DNA of 64,000 bases from Cornus controversa. Taxonomy: Eukaryota > Streptophyta > Magnoliopsida > Cornales > Cornaceae. Below, piece by piece: positions 10,842 through 22,650 of this stretch. The stretch lies in contig CM048854.1 in assembly GCA_026545225.1 (NCBI GenBank), positions 26,890,730 to 26,954,729 on the forward strand, given 5' to 3'. The notes below the pieces were generated by a model. That model did no database searches. It was given only the letters and a program-made list of their open reading frames with translations, and was not told the origin of the DNA. Positions within the stretch are counted from its first letter, which is position 1. Each line of letters starts with the position of its first letter. The position numbers and the translations under genes were made by a program.

Positions 10842-11351
10842 CTCTTTTGATTGATCGGAAAACCAATGGTAAAGACTTATTTATTACATATTTGTTATTT
10901 TTAAAAAATATTTATAATTTTTTAAGACAAAATTATCCTCATAATCTTTTAATACTCTTATATCTTCTCTTTCAATGTGTGTGTATATAATAGATTCTTA
11001 CCATCCTCATCTCTCTCTCCTAAAATAATTAAAACTCAAATACATAATTTTATTTCAATTAAAACTTTCAATTTTATTTTAAAATAACAAAACTCAATTT
11101 CAAAATTTTACTACAAGTAAAACTTCTATATATATACAAGAGTTTATAAAAAAAAAATTTAATTGTCTTTTGTAAAAAATGTAATAATTTATGGCACCAA
11201 AATTTTACTAAAGATACATATTAAGAAATAAGTTATTAAGAAATTATAAGGGTAGTTTTGTTCTAAAATATTATACTTTTAATGTTTTCTAAAAATAAAA
11301 GAAAGGTAATAAATGAGACTTTATGATTGATTTTTCAATCAATCAAAAGAG
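10842..11351. mobile_element. Foldback MITE of about 510 bp
   Basis: The left end CTCTTTTGATTGATCGG is mirrored by CAATCAATCAAAAGAG at the right end. Inner arms also pair (AAGACTTATTTATTACATAT against ATAAATGAGACTTT, and ACAAAATTATCCTCATAAT against TTATAAGGGTAGTTTTGT). AT-rich centre, no coding frame. No target duplication was recognised, so the superfamily is open. Confidence 0.65.
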
Positions 11352-11419
11352 AAATGTTGAATGAAAGCATAAAAATAAAAATAAAAAAAGAGAGAGAAGA
11401 AGAAGAAGAAGGAATAAAT

Positions 11420-11540
11420 AATGTCTTTTTTTAAAGTTGTCATCATAAGTACACACGAGATGAACGGTGTAGAATTCTCTAATGTCTTTTTTAAGTTGTC
11501 ATCACGAGGACAGACGAGACGAACGGTGTAGAATTCTCCT
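11420..11540 (+). repeat. 61-bp tandem duplication
   Basis: AATGTCTTTTTTTAAAGTTG through GGTGTAGAATTCTC (11420-11480) is repeated at 11481-11540 with a few substitutions. It follows a (GAA)n stretch. Confidence 0.85.
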
Positions 11541-11692
11541 GTTATTGGATTATGGCGCAATTAAAGTGAGTGTACACCAATAGATAACAGTGGTTGATGC
11601 ATGAGATCACCACTCTAGAGGAAAGAGACTAAGCCACGGCTTGTGTTATCCGAATCCTTCACCGTCAAAAAGCAAAATGCTAATAATAATAC

Positions 11693-11731
<39 letters not shown>

Positions 11732-12226
11732 GTTGTAAACTAGGATATTTTTGGTATTTTGAATGCACGTTATAAGTTATAAACCAAAATGGATAAGGAC
11801 AGCGCGAAGACACGTAATACAAAGCTCAAGTTCTCATCCTATCAGCGCAATTTCAAGACAAAAGTACTGATAGACATCAATTTTAGTAAAGATCTATAAG
11901 TCTTCTTTATATATAAAAAAAATAATAATAAAAATGTGATAATAATGAACTCAAACGCTTCAAATCGAGCTTCACATGGGTCACATGGCACGTACGTAGA
12001 CTCTTGCAAAATAATAATAAAAAAAGCTATCAGACCTTCATAGGTGCACGAACCTAAACCATTTGAAGCAAGTTCAAGCGTATATACACAGAGCCCTTCT
12101 TAATAGCGATCCCGTTCCAAGACTTCGGATCATAATTTATTTTTTATAAAATTAAATGAATATATTATTCAGAATTTAATAAATTTTTTTAGTTCTAAAC
12201 TTTTAAAAATTGTATTTACTATATGT

Positions 12227-12265
<39 letters not shown>

Positions 12266-12609
12266 GTAAGTACATTAATATCCAATGGTGCCTCGTCCCT
12301 GATTTTCACTGTTGCCAAATGCCGTACTCATGTACAAAATTCTTAGACTTAACAAGCTTTTACTATTGTACGTTGATGCCAATATTTTGTATAATAAAAA
12401 GTGAGAGAAACGGAAGTGAACAGAAAAGATAAGAACAATTATAGTATTAAAAAATATAAGAATAAAACATTTTGTTTAGGTACCTTTTTTATAATTTTAT
12501 TATAAGAAGAAAAAAAAAAGGAAGTACAACGTTTGATAATGTCATTGTCAGCTCCTAAAAAAAATTATTTAAGTAAATATTATAAATTTCTCAAATCTAA
12601 ATAAAAATA
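11541..12609. other. AT-rich intergenic with two TA microsatellites
   Basis: Contains a (CATA)n(TA)n tract at about 11693-11731 and a (TA)n tract at about 12229-12260. No gene or recognisable element seen between them. Confidence 0.5.
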
Positions 12610-12959
12610 TAAGAACAATGAAATGTCTAATCTTAAACACCGAACAACACATTCACAATATTGTTTGAGAATTCGAACACTCAACCTCTCTTTTGAAAAA
12701 AATAGATTATACAATTGAACTAATCCGAACTTGCCTTTTTCAAACCTAGGTTGGCCTTGATTCAGTTACCTTGTATGAACAAAATTTTCAGAGCTAATGC
12801 AAGGATAAACAAAGAAAAAGGAGGGGCAACCATTGTAACATATACTTGATTAAAGGCCAATTGTTCCAACTTTTATTACAAAACTTGTAATATTTCAAGC
12901 AAGGGAATGTTCAACAAAAGCAGCAGAAATATAATGAAAAAACCTGTTTATATTATACA
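12610..12959. repeat. Diverged copy of the CK2 alpha 3' flank, part 1
   Basis: Matches 31139-31505, the region downstream of the CK2 alpha stop. Shared blocks include TTTTCAGAGCTAATGC, TACTTGATTAAAGGC, TTGTAATATTTCAAGCAAG and AACAAAAGCAGCAGAAATAT, in the same order and orientation. The match stops abruptly at 12959, where an LTR-like end begins. The continuation of the parent sequence reappears at 21275-21640. Confidence 0.8.
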
Positions 12960-13122
12960 TGTGAGGTCCACCACTTCATATTGGTGAATGAATTGAGAAG
13001 GTCGGTTATATAGGTTAATTGATGTGGAGCCATGTAGTTGGGGGTTGTGATACAAGAAATAACACTGGATTGATTAGTTGATGTGGTAGCATGTGATTGG
13101 AGGAAACAGACAGTTGTAACTC

Positions 13123-13174
<52 letters not shown>

Positions 13175-13430
13175 CTTGTATATGTTTTTTTGGAGTATCT
13201 GAAAATAAATCAGAACTTTCATTCTTTCTCTATCTCATACACTGTTTCTGTTACTTATCTCTTTCTTTCTCTATCAAATATTGTACTCTCTCATCATCTT
13301 TTACACTATAATCTTCTCCATTTATAACACTGTCTCTATTACTTATCTCTTTCTCTCTCTATCAAATATAGTACTCGCTCATCATCTATTACACTATAAT
13401 CTTCTACATTTATAACACGTTATTATCAGG
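12960..13430 (+). mobile_element. LTR-like end with primer-site motif (fossil)
   Basis: Begins TGTGAGGTCCACC at the exact break in the CK2-flank copy and ends ...TTCTACA at about 13408. TTTATAACACGTTAT follows, a motif typical just inside the 5' LTR of some plant Copia elements. It contains a (TA)n(GT)n microsatellite (13123-13173) and a roughly 97-bp tandem duplication (13233-13425). Old and incomplete. Family assignment is tentative. Confidence 0.45.
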
Positions 13431-13751
13431 AGTCTCTTCTAAGTGAGAAAAAAAAATTATTTTTCTTTGTTACATTAAAGAGTAAGAAAATTAATTATTA
13501 TTTTTATATCTTATAATGTTATATTGTTTTGTTTATACTTCACCAAAATTAAATTGTTGAGCTTAAAGTCTCACAAAAATTAAGTCATTCACATTTAATA
13601 TTTTTCGCAAGCCCAAAATTTCGCATACACTTAAAATTCTTTGTTAGCAAAAAATTTCACAAAATTAAAAATTAAATTTTCTTTGCAAGCATGAAGCTTG
13701 AGTTATTATATATATCAGTTTATTGTTATTGCTTTCTATTAATAAGTTATA

Positions 13752-14337
13752 GGATAAAATACACTGATCTTCCCTCAAATTTGGCCTAATTACACCCGGC
13801 ATCAAACTAATGGATTTTGTTACCATGACCTCCCCTGAGGTTTACTCCACTAGACAAAGACCCTCCTTCGTCCAAAATTATGTTAGTTTTGTCAAAAAAA
13901 TTATGGTAAATTGTACTGACTTCTTTTAAGATTTGGGATTAATTACACTGACATCCCCCGAAGTTTGGCCTAATTATACCTGACATTAAACTAATTGATT
14001 TTTCTATAATGACCTCCCTTGTAACATAAATGAACTAACCGACGTTAACTTTTGGGTGAAATGTCTATTTTACCCTTAATATTATATTGATATAAAAATT
14101 AAAATATTTATATATACAAAATGACATTTTTGCCCATCTAATATAAGAATATTTACATGGTGGGAGCATAGTGGTGGCCATGGCAGCTGGGGTTGTGCAC
14201 GATGGTTGTGGTGGCTCATTGTGGTTCGGCTAGTGGTGGTTCACAGCATGGCAGCCGTGAGTGGTGGGTCTGGTATGTGGCATGGCGGTGATTTTGGTGC
14301 CGTATCGATGGGGGTGATGATGGCAGCTGGGATTGTG

Positions 14338-14391
<54 letters not shown>

Positions 14392-14788
14392 ATAATATTT
14401 ACTATATATATAATATAGTAAATATTATTATATTAGATGGGCAAAAATATCATTTTATTTATAAAAATATTTTATTTTTATATTAATATAATATTTAGGG
14501 TAGAATAAACATTTCACCTAAAAGTTAACGTCGATTAGTTCATTTCTGTTACAAGGGAGGTCATTGTAACAAAATTAATTAGTTTGATGTCAGGTGTAAT
14601 TAGGTCAAACCTTGGGGAGGTCAGTGTAATTTACCATTATTTTTTGACAAAACTAACAAAATTTTGGGCGGATGGGGGGACTTTGTCTAATGGAGCAAAC
14701 CTCAGGGGAGGTCATTGTAACAAAATCCATTAGTTTGATGCCGGATGTAATTAGGCCAAACCTCAAAGGATGTCAGTATAATTTACCC
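13752..14788. mobile_element. Non-autonomous Mutator-like element with 9-bp target duplication
   Basis: The 1037-bp element is flanked by identical TAAGTTATA at 13743-13751 and 14789-14797; 9 bp is the Mutator hallmark. Arms of about 400 bp are inverted copies: the left arm carries AAACTAATGGATTTTGTTAC, CATGACCTCCCC and GACAAAGACCCTCC, and the right arm carries their diverged complements. Each arm itself contains two related sub-blocks. The centre (about 14155-14340) is unusually G-rich (GTGGTGG-type) and is followed by a (CA)n(TA)n tract at 14337-14396. No transposase. It inserted into older retroelement sequence. Confidence 0.85.
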
Positions 14789-15263
14789 TAAGTTATATAT
14801 GTGATGCATTTCAAGTTTAATGTTATTGTTTCATTTACTGTTTCCTTTAAAGTAGCTTTATTAATGGCTTATTATTCCTGTAACTTTATTATTGTTTTAC
14901 TTAGCTTTATTAATAGTTTATTGCTTCTGTAACTTTATTAAATAAATACATGATGCAGATTATTATTTTCTTATAAATAAAAATATCATGCCATTATGCA
15001 TGCTTTTGACAATGCTTATGTGACTAATAGCCATAGTAGAGCCATTAGCTGTGTGAATAACAGGTGCATGAGATGTAGGAGTCTGAGTAGTGAGTAAAAT
15101 ATAGTCAAGTTTCATATGATTGCAGCAAATAGATTCAGAAACCATAAATTAAGTGTACCTGGTGTGATTAAGAAAACAGAGTTAGATGAGCTTAAACCTG
15201 GTTACTTGGATAAAACCTAGTTCAGAATTGCCTTCAGATTAGCAGCAGAAAATGTAGATGGGG

Positions 15264-16236
15264 TGTAATACACGGGATTATTAATTAGGCTTTTAATCTT
15301 AATTATGATTTAATTATCTGTATTTGGGGACTTGAGGGTCATTATTGGAGATTTGTGATCAGAATAGAATTATGGGTTTTTTTTTTTTTTGGATAGAAAA
15401 TGGAATTTATGTGAGTTGAAGGGCTGAATGTCATAAATATAATATATATACAAAATACGTGTCATGGTTGTCTCTTTATGCATGGTGGTGGTGTGCCATA
15501 TGTAGGAAATGTTTGACTTAACCACTAGAATATATGTCAGTATTAGAAAGTGGAGAAATAATAGGAAAAAGGAAAAGAAAAGGCACAAAAGCTCTTCTCG
15601 GTCGAAGAGGAGAAAGAGAGCGAGAAGAAAAGAAGAAGGAGAAAAAAAATAAAGAAAGTTATAGTGAAGGCAAGTTAACTTTCTCTTATAATCTTATATA
15701 TGATTATACCAAATTATTTGATCTAATTTAGGTTTTTGCATAATTTAATCTTTCCAGGAATAGATTATGGGTATATTTAGTTTTGCTTATAAAACTTTGA
15801 TTGTAATAATTTATTTATTTTTCTTTTGTTTAAATAGGAATTTGATTGTCAGTTATAACTTGGACATGGGTTATATATATATATGGGTTAGGTGTATTAG
15901 TGTACGGGTGCTCAATATGTGTGTGTGTGTGTGTGTGTAAATCTTGGAATGTTTTGTTTGATTTTTTTATTAAAAGTAATCTGATTAGGATTTTGGATAA
16001 AAGGGTGATTTTTCATGTTTTCTTTCCTAATTACATTATTCGTTGTGAATGACATGTGCATGTTTCAATTGATTTCTGATTTGGTGAATGTTATATCACA
16101 TGTAGTTTGGCCCTGCTATGTGAGTTTTATAAGCTAAATTGTTATATCATACTTGTAGATAAGTTGTTGTTATCTATGAACAAATTTGTATTACCTTTTT
16201 AATATTAGAAATTGAGTGAGCCTGATTGTGTGATTT

Positions 16237-16267
<31 letters not shown>

Positions 16268-17110
16268 AGTTTAAGCTTAACATAGATCCAATGATTATAT
16301 AAGAATCTATGTGTGTGTGTGTGTAGATATATATCATTTTTATATAGATTCTTATATAATCATTGGATCTATGTTAAGCTTAAACTATATGACTCTGTTT
16401 ACATATGAAAATTGTGCATAACATGATTTGATTTAGAAATTGTAAGGGATGAGAATCCAAACCATGATTGAACCATGGTCCGAAGGCAATGTAAATTTGA
16501 AGATTACTCACCAAGTTGTGTGGAATTTAAATGTATAGAAACTTCCGATTATATAAAAGGAGTATCATGAGTTGATTCTACTTTGAGGTGATTTAAAATT
16601 TGGTTTCCTAATGGCATGAAGGTTGATGGTTCTTAAAACAGTGGGGTTGAATTCTAGGCAATTTAAATTTAGGAAAAAGTAATTTAAATTATTATAAGAT
16701 TTTATAAAACTGAATATATTTTTTATGCAGTTTGCTTATGTATATAGGTATATAAGGTAAGGTCAATTTGTTGAGAAATGATAGTGCTTGGCGATTCTCT
16801 TGCTGAGCTTGTGAGCTCATCCCATAATATATTTCAGGTACTTGTTGATAGTACGTGAAGGAGACACATGATGCAAATGGAGACTAACTTGGCAATGAGT
16901 TTATTTACTTTTGTTAGTGTAGCAACTTCTTATTGAGAACTCTTGTAACAAGGATGAGGGATTTTAATTTGGTGGTGTTGTTTTTGATATTTATAGTTGA
17001 TGCTTATGTAGTGAGAAATGTATATTTTATGGAATTTTGATTAAATAGTGTTGATGTTATATTTTGTTTGTATTAAAGGAAATTATGTGTGAAGAAGTGA
17101 TGTTTTGATT
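15264..17110 (+). mobile_element. Solo-LTR-like insertion, Gypsy chromovirus type (fossil)
   Basis: Opens TGTAATACACGGGATT and closes in a T/G-rich stretch. ATATTTCAGGTACTTG (about 16831-16846) and a pyrimidine-poor 3' third resemble long LTRs of Tekay-type chromoviruses. It lies between the gag and protease parts of the Copia fossil, so it inserted later. No internal coding part, hence probably a solo LTR. Exact ends and target duplication not resolved. Confidence 0.4.
16268..16386. repeat. Perfect 43-bp inverted repeat (hairpin)
   Basis: The arm at 16268-16310 (starting AGTTTAAGCTTAACATAGAT) is exactly complementary to 16344-16386, with a 33-base GT/TA-rich loop. Transcribed on either strand it would give a 43-bp duplex with no mismatch. 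It lies inside the LTR-like insertion. Likely a tiny MITE or a very recent inverted duplication. Confidence 0.9.
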
Positions 17111-18639
17111 TCCACATTATGTATGAGATTGATTAAGGACCTAACTCCCAAGGGGGGGGTGTCGAGTCTTTAAATGGAGACTTCTTAGAAGGAATAGTAA
17201 CTGGTGCAAAAGAAGATGTATGAGATGACACTGTCTCTATGGTAGCTATAGGTGCAGCGTTGCGAGGTCTAGTAAGTTTCAAGTAATCATTAATCATATG
17301 TCTTGATTTGCGACAATATCTGTAGTAATGATCACCAGTTTTGGGTTGAGATAACTGTGCTTGCTGTTTGTTACCACTATTGTGACAAAAAGAAGAAGAA
17401 TATTTGTTAAGTGAAGACCTGGATTTAAAAAACTATGACTGCAAAGACCGTGACTGCTTAGATTGAGAGGGAGCAGATGGTGTATCTAAGACAAGGAGAT
17501 GAATGTGAATCATAAAATGAAGGGTATACAGACGTGTATACTCTTGAACAAGCTCATTAAGAGCTTGATCCAGTGATGGGAGAGGTGAGCGATGAAAAAG
17601 CTGACCACGAACAAGCTTATAATCATCATGAAGATTTATCATAAATTGATAAAGGCGCATTTTATCACGATACCCATAAAAATTCTTGCTCTCTGAAATT
17701 ACTGCCCATAATGGTTCTGACAAAGCTTGTTGATCCCAAAGACACTTTATGCGAGCAAAAAACTCATTAATCCTTTGACCTGGCTCTTGTTTGAGATGGC
17801 AAAGTTGAACCATCAACTTATACTGACGAGCACCATTAGAGCTAGAATATCAAAAAATAAGCATGTCCCAAACTTTTTTGGCACTTTCATAACTCCTAAA
17901 TTACATACTAATAGAAGAATTGGTTGTGTTACGGAGCCATGTAATAATCTTGTGATTATTGCTATCCCAGTCTTCAACACGAGAAGCAAAGTCTTCATCT
18001 TTCTCATCGGTATCCTTAATAGGTGATTTTCGATCCCCTATGATGTATGACCATAACTTGCATCCATTAAAAAAGTTGCGCATAAATTGACTCCAAAAAA
18101 TGTAGTTACCCCCATCAAGTGTAACGAAAATGGAGTGAGAAATCTCATTTTGAGCCATTTAGGAATTCCAAATGACAAAACAGACTTAAAATTTAGAATA
18201 ATGCAAAATTTTTAAGGGGTAGGCCCAGGAAAAAATGTTCAGGTACTGTTGACATGGCAGAAACAGTACTAATGTGGATACTGATGTGGTAGAAAATGTG
18301 ACATGGCAATTGACGTGGATGATGGCGTGGCAGATAATATGGATGATTGATGCTGATGTGGTATTGAAAGTTGAGTCAGCACTGACTTGGAGGGTGTGAG
18401 GGCACGTGACAGTGCATGAGAGCACGTGGCGCCGCGTGAGATGTCGAAAAAATGGCCAGAAGGTTCTAGTGGCGAGTAGGGGTGCGTGGTTGCTTTGTTT
18501 GGGCTGATTTTTGCGACAACTTGATCGTCTGGTCGAGAGCTTTGTTCTGATATGTTCAAAATATCAACCAGAACTCCAAAAGATTGATTTCCGGCACCAA
18601 ACAGAAAATAGTTCTCTTTGGATGATTGTTTTGAAACAT

Positions 18640-19165
18640 TAGCAAGAGAACAATTAAGCGGAAGAAGTATAAGTTATTGGCTAATCTAAAGAGTTCATAT
18701 AGTAATGAACTAATTTGATGGCCTATTCTAACTTAGAAGACAAATATCATGGTATGGTTGGGAGCACCGAATGGGTGCTTTGAATTGGAATTGGAGGAAA
18801 TATAGTAAAAAAGGTGCTACCAAACGTAACATGAGAACTTTATCTTACACTAAGAATTCAAACGCTCAAGAGCACATTTAATTGTCTTGGGTAAATTTGA
18901 CTTCATATTTGATATAGTTAGAAAACCATTTGAATAATTAAGAGATCTAGACTTCTTTGTTCCAATTTGTTATAATTTCATTTTTTTTTCTTTTATTTTT
19001 CTAATGACTCTAAAGTATACAATAGTAGGAGAAAAATACATGGAAAGATAAAATCTAGCTTCCTCTGAAAATTCAAGTTGCAAGCCAATGTATATGAGTC
19101 AAAAAGAGAAAAAAAGGGGAGAATAGTGTTGAGATTGAGTGTGCCCTTCAAGTTTTCTTCACCTA
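18640..19165. repeat. Dispersed repeat, copy 1 (partner 23110-23640)
   Basis: Shares long blocks with 23110-23640, for example AACTAATTTGATGGCCTATT, CAAACGTAACATGAGAACTT and CACATTTAATTGTCTTGGGT. Both copies end at GAGATTGAGTGTGCC then TTCAAG and then diverge. No coding sequence. A transposon fragment of unknown family. Confidence 0.75.
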
Positions 19166-19179
19166 GTAAAAATCAGGTG

Positions 19180-21260
19180 ACTTTGCAAAAATAGGTAGAT
19201 AGGAAAAGATTGAGAAAGAAGACAAAGCGGGGAAAAACAAGTCAACAATGCGGGAAAAACTACCCCGCAAAAAATATATGTCGTGGGTGACCTACACTCG
19301 CTATCATAAAATTTTGAAGGTTGGCAAGTCAGTATACAGTTTATAAATTCTCATGGGCTGGTTTGAAAGTCTGTGGACATATGTAAGGTAAAGATAATGG
19401 ATTGGACACCAATGATTGCTGCAAATGGTTTTACCCCGCAAAGGTAATATTGATAGCGGTTGTGGGTGGTTATAACTCATGAAGGACTTTTGATATTAAT
19501 AACTGTCGTGGGTGACTTTAACTCACAAAGAAGAGGGAGGGATTGGAAGTAATCTCCTCTCATGGGTATGTTTCAGTGAGTAATTTGGAAATGTTTTCTT
19601 GGTACACTCTTTTCGTGGGTATGACTTGATAAACACTCTGAAACTGTTGGTGTCCAATCCATTATTCATACCTTATATATGTCCACTATGAGTTGTGTAG
19701 TATGAAAGCGGTTGCAAAAGTTTGTTTAAAACCTAGAGAGGGGTGAATAGGTTTACTTGCTCGTATGCTTAATTTTTTATATTATCCTAATTTTAAGTCC
19801 AATTAAAAATTAAAACAATCACATAAAGCAAGAAAATAAAATAAAGTAAAGAATACACCAGATATACGTAAAAAATTCAGATAAAAAAAAATCACGGGTG
19901 AAGCATGTTGCCCCAGACAACCAAATTCATTATTGTCGAAGTAAAGTACAATAGACTCTGTTCCAGACTCACACCTACTCCACTCTGACAGGAACTTGAT
20001 GTGGAACGCCTCAAGCTTACTCTTGCTACAGACTTCCAACTAATGTCACAATCCTTACAGAAGAGTAACTAGAAGAATACGAACACTCAACAAGTATTAT
20101 GTCCTCTTCATAATGCAATATTCTTCTCCTTCATCGCCAATGAACAATTGTAGAAGAAACCAAACAATCCAGTAACTTGATCAATAAAAAATATCTAAAG
20201 CAGTCTTCGAATGATTCATCAAGCGGATAGAGAGACACAACATAAATCACTCATAGTGTATATATGTGTGTGATCTTTCAAATAAATATAAACAAAGAAT
20301 TAAAGAAGAATTATTTGCTCTAAAGCATCTCTATGTTTTCTCTCTCTAGAAAAATAATCTATTTGATGTGTATCGAAAGTTTTATGAGAGAGAAATCATA
20401 TGAGATTTTTATAAATGTTCAAAATCCTAATTTTACTTGAAAAATAAGTTAAAAATAATAGGAAACAAAGTTTGATGCTTAAGAAAATTTCAGAGTCAAA
20501 TCTAGGTCAAAACAGGACAAAGGAAGGCAAAAACACCAGACTAGAAGGCTTGGGCCGGTCAGGCTTCTGCTTGTCAAATTGCAAAGTCTCGAGACCTTTT
20601 GGACCGGTCTAGGTTTGAGTTGGACCGGTCTAACCTTGAACGTTTTGAAAAAATGCTCAAAACCCTACTTTTCAAGGTCGGAACCACCCGGTTTAAAATA
20701 TATGTGATTTCACCACTTTACCTGAACTACGTGACTCTCATACTTGATCAATGATGTCCACATGTAATCAAAATCATCTGAAAACTTCAATTGATCAAAT
20801 CTTTGTGCAATGCATTGATGCCTTCTTCCAAAGTGTCAAGCTTCATGTCTTTGAAGATCATTTGCATGGTTGGCGTAGAACACTATGCTCACTATAAGAC
20901 TTCAATTACATGATCAATTACAAGAATATAAATAAAATATTATAACTCAATCATGTTTGGTTTTGATACCGAAGAATGCCAATTACAAAAAGATACGTCC
21001 ACCAACTCTCAAACCAACCCATAAGAATTTATAAACTGTATACAGGCTTGCCAGCATTTGATATTTTATGATACACGGGTGCAGGTCACCCGCAACTTTT
21101 ACTTCACACAGGGGAAGGTCACCCACAACCTATACTCTACGTGGGGGAAAGCTACCGCAACCAATACTTTACACGAGCTAGGTTTTACCATGATGTTGAC
21201 TTGCTCTTTCCCTCCTTCATCTTCTCTCTCTTTTCCTATCTACTTATTTCCAACAGTACA
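19180..21260. mobile_element. Large inverted-repeat element with LTR-like fossil interior
   Basis: 19184-19395 is the diverged inverted copy of about 20990-21250. Paired blocks include TAGATAGGAAAAG, GTATACAGTTTATAAATTCT and the repeated motif GTGGGTGACCT. Each arm holds short tandem sub-repeats around GTGGGTGAC. A second inverted pair, 19379-19418 against 19645-19684, lies inside the left half. The middle (about 19700-20700, minus strand) is related to the fossil at 34960-37490: both have a CCTAGAGAGGGGTGAATAGG-type junction, a SEWSRCESGTESIVL-like frame and GACCGGTC repeats. An old composite, family uncertain, no usable gene. Confidence 0.5.
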
Positions 21261-21274
21261 AGACACACACATAG

Positions 21275-21640
21275 AATCCTCAACACAAGAAGGTATCCTC
21301 ATCAAGGAAAATCTTTGAAAAATTTGCAAAACTCAAATGCACAACGTAAGCATATTGAAACAAGTTCTTCGAAAGTGTCGTCTAAAATTATCTTTCATTT
21401 ATTTCATTCCAAATCACGTGGAAGCAAGCAAGCTCCCTTATTTTGAAGTATCATATTGTCATGGATTCTTTTCATGCATTGGATTCGGATGAGGAGAGTT
21501 TTGGGCATATAAGTGTGGGTGTTAGCACCACCTAATAGTTTAAATTTTTAAGTTAGATTACAAGTGTCCAGCCCGTGACAATATGCTTGGAATGTAATGC
21601 AATTGTACAATGTCAATCAGTCCATAATCTGTAATCTAAA
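21275..21640. repeat. Diverged copy of CK2 alpha intron 9/3' region, part 2
   Basis: Matches 31965-32220, which lies in CK2 alpha intron 9 next to its last exon. Shared blocks: AAATGCACAACGTAAGCAT, GGAAGCAAGCAAGCT, CAATTGTACAATGTCA and TCAGTCCATAATCTGT. The section corresponding to the last exon (31506-31960) is absent from the copy; about 8.3 kb of elements sit there instead. Confidence 0.8.
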
Positions 21641-21649
21641 AGGCTCCCT

Positions 21650-22650
21650 TAAATTGCTTTTTTCATTATTTTAGTTCCACCCGATGTGTATATGCATATA
21701 TTTCTATATCCGTGTATTTGTAATGGTATTTATTAGACTGTATTTATTCGTACACTCCCGAGACTCATAATGTAATTTTTTTATTTCTAATTTTTTGAAA
21801 AGTTGATAATACATGCATGCTTGAAATTTATGAGAATGTTAAAAGTAATTATTTACAGAATTAACAAATAACAAAATATATCTTCCAAGTATATGAAACC
21901 ATAACATTCAATATAGAATATACAGAGAATTTGCAATTAAATAAACATATCTGCAAAATTGTTTCAACATTCATTTTTATAGAATCAACAACAAATAAAA
22001 TATACATATTTATAAAATATATAGGAACCAAAATGATCAATATAAGAAATCAACATTTAATAAAACATATATGTGAAATTATAAGAACCAAAAAATAAAT
22101 AACATATATACCTTTGAAATTAATATATAGGGGATTTTAATCTCATCCGTTTCATATTTTTCACTTAAAAATTTGTTCTTTTGTTTCATTTTACCATGAA
22201 TGGCACTAGTAGTGGATCAGAAACAAGAAAGAGCTTGAAAGAACGGAAAATAAGGAATAGACTTACTAAAAGTGATGCAAGTGAAAAAGGATATATATTT
22301 TTGTCAGTTGTTGATGTAAAGGAGTAAAATTATTCCAAATTTGGAAGCTAGTGAGCAACAAGACTTGGTAGATGGTGAAGCCATAAAAATAACACTAAGT
22401 GATGATGAGAATAACACAAGTTATGGAATGTCAATGACAAAGAATTGATTGGATTCAAATTCACTAAAAATCCTAGTGTCTTGCACTTTAAAGTGCTAGA
22501 ACATAAATATATATAGTTGGTTCAAGGCTTACAATAAAAGGGTACTTAAAAGCACAAAAAAAAAAAATTTATTTTATTTTGTTTTATTTTTTTGGAACTC
22601 GTAAAGTAGGAGGAAAAAAATAGAATCATAAGGATTTCAATTTCATGTTC
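21650..22650 (+). repeat. Duplicated block with B3-like relic, copy 1
   Basis: Diverged copy of 28495-30790, sharing GTTGATAATACATGCATGCT, AAATATATCTTCCAAGTATA, ATGGCACTAGTAGTGGAT and GCACTTTAAAGTGCT. It lacks the roughly 300-bp tandem duplication and the hAT-like insertion found in copy 2, so it shows the empty-site state. The faint coding trace (ATG at about 22199) is broken early. Confidence 0.7.

Larger units (their letters stand above)
14963..18560 (-). mobile_element. Copia-type LTR retrotransposon fossil, gag/protease part
   Basis: On the minus strand, a gag N-terminus starts near 18158 (SHSIFVTLDGGNYIFWSQF). It is followed by the gag core (about 17816-17430: PGQRINEFFARIKCLWDQQ) and a CCHC-like region near 17300-17350. 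A protease-type segment lies at about 15145-14963 (PVIHTANGSTMAISHI). A leader of about 400 bases precedes gag (18159-18555). The piece is broken in several places and lacks integrase, RT and clear paired LTRs. An unrelated LTR-type insertion of about 1.9 kb separates gag from protease. An old copy. Confidence 0.75.
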
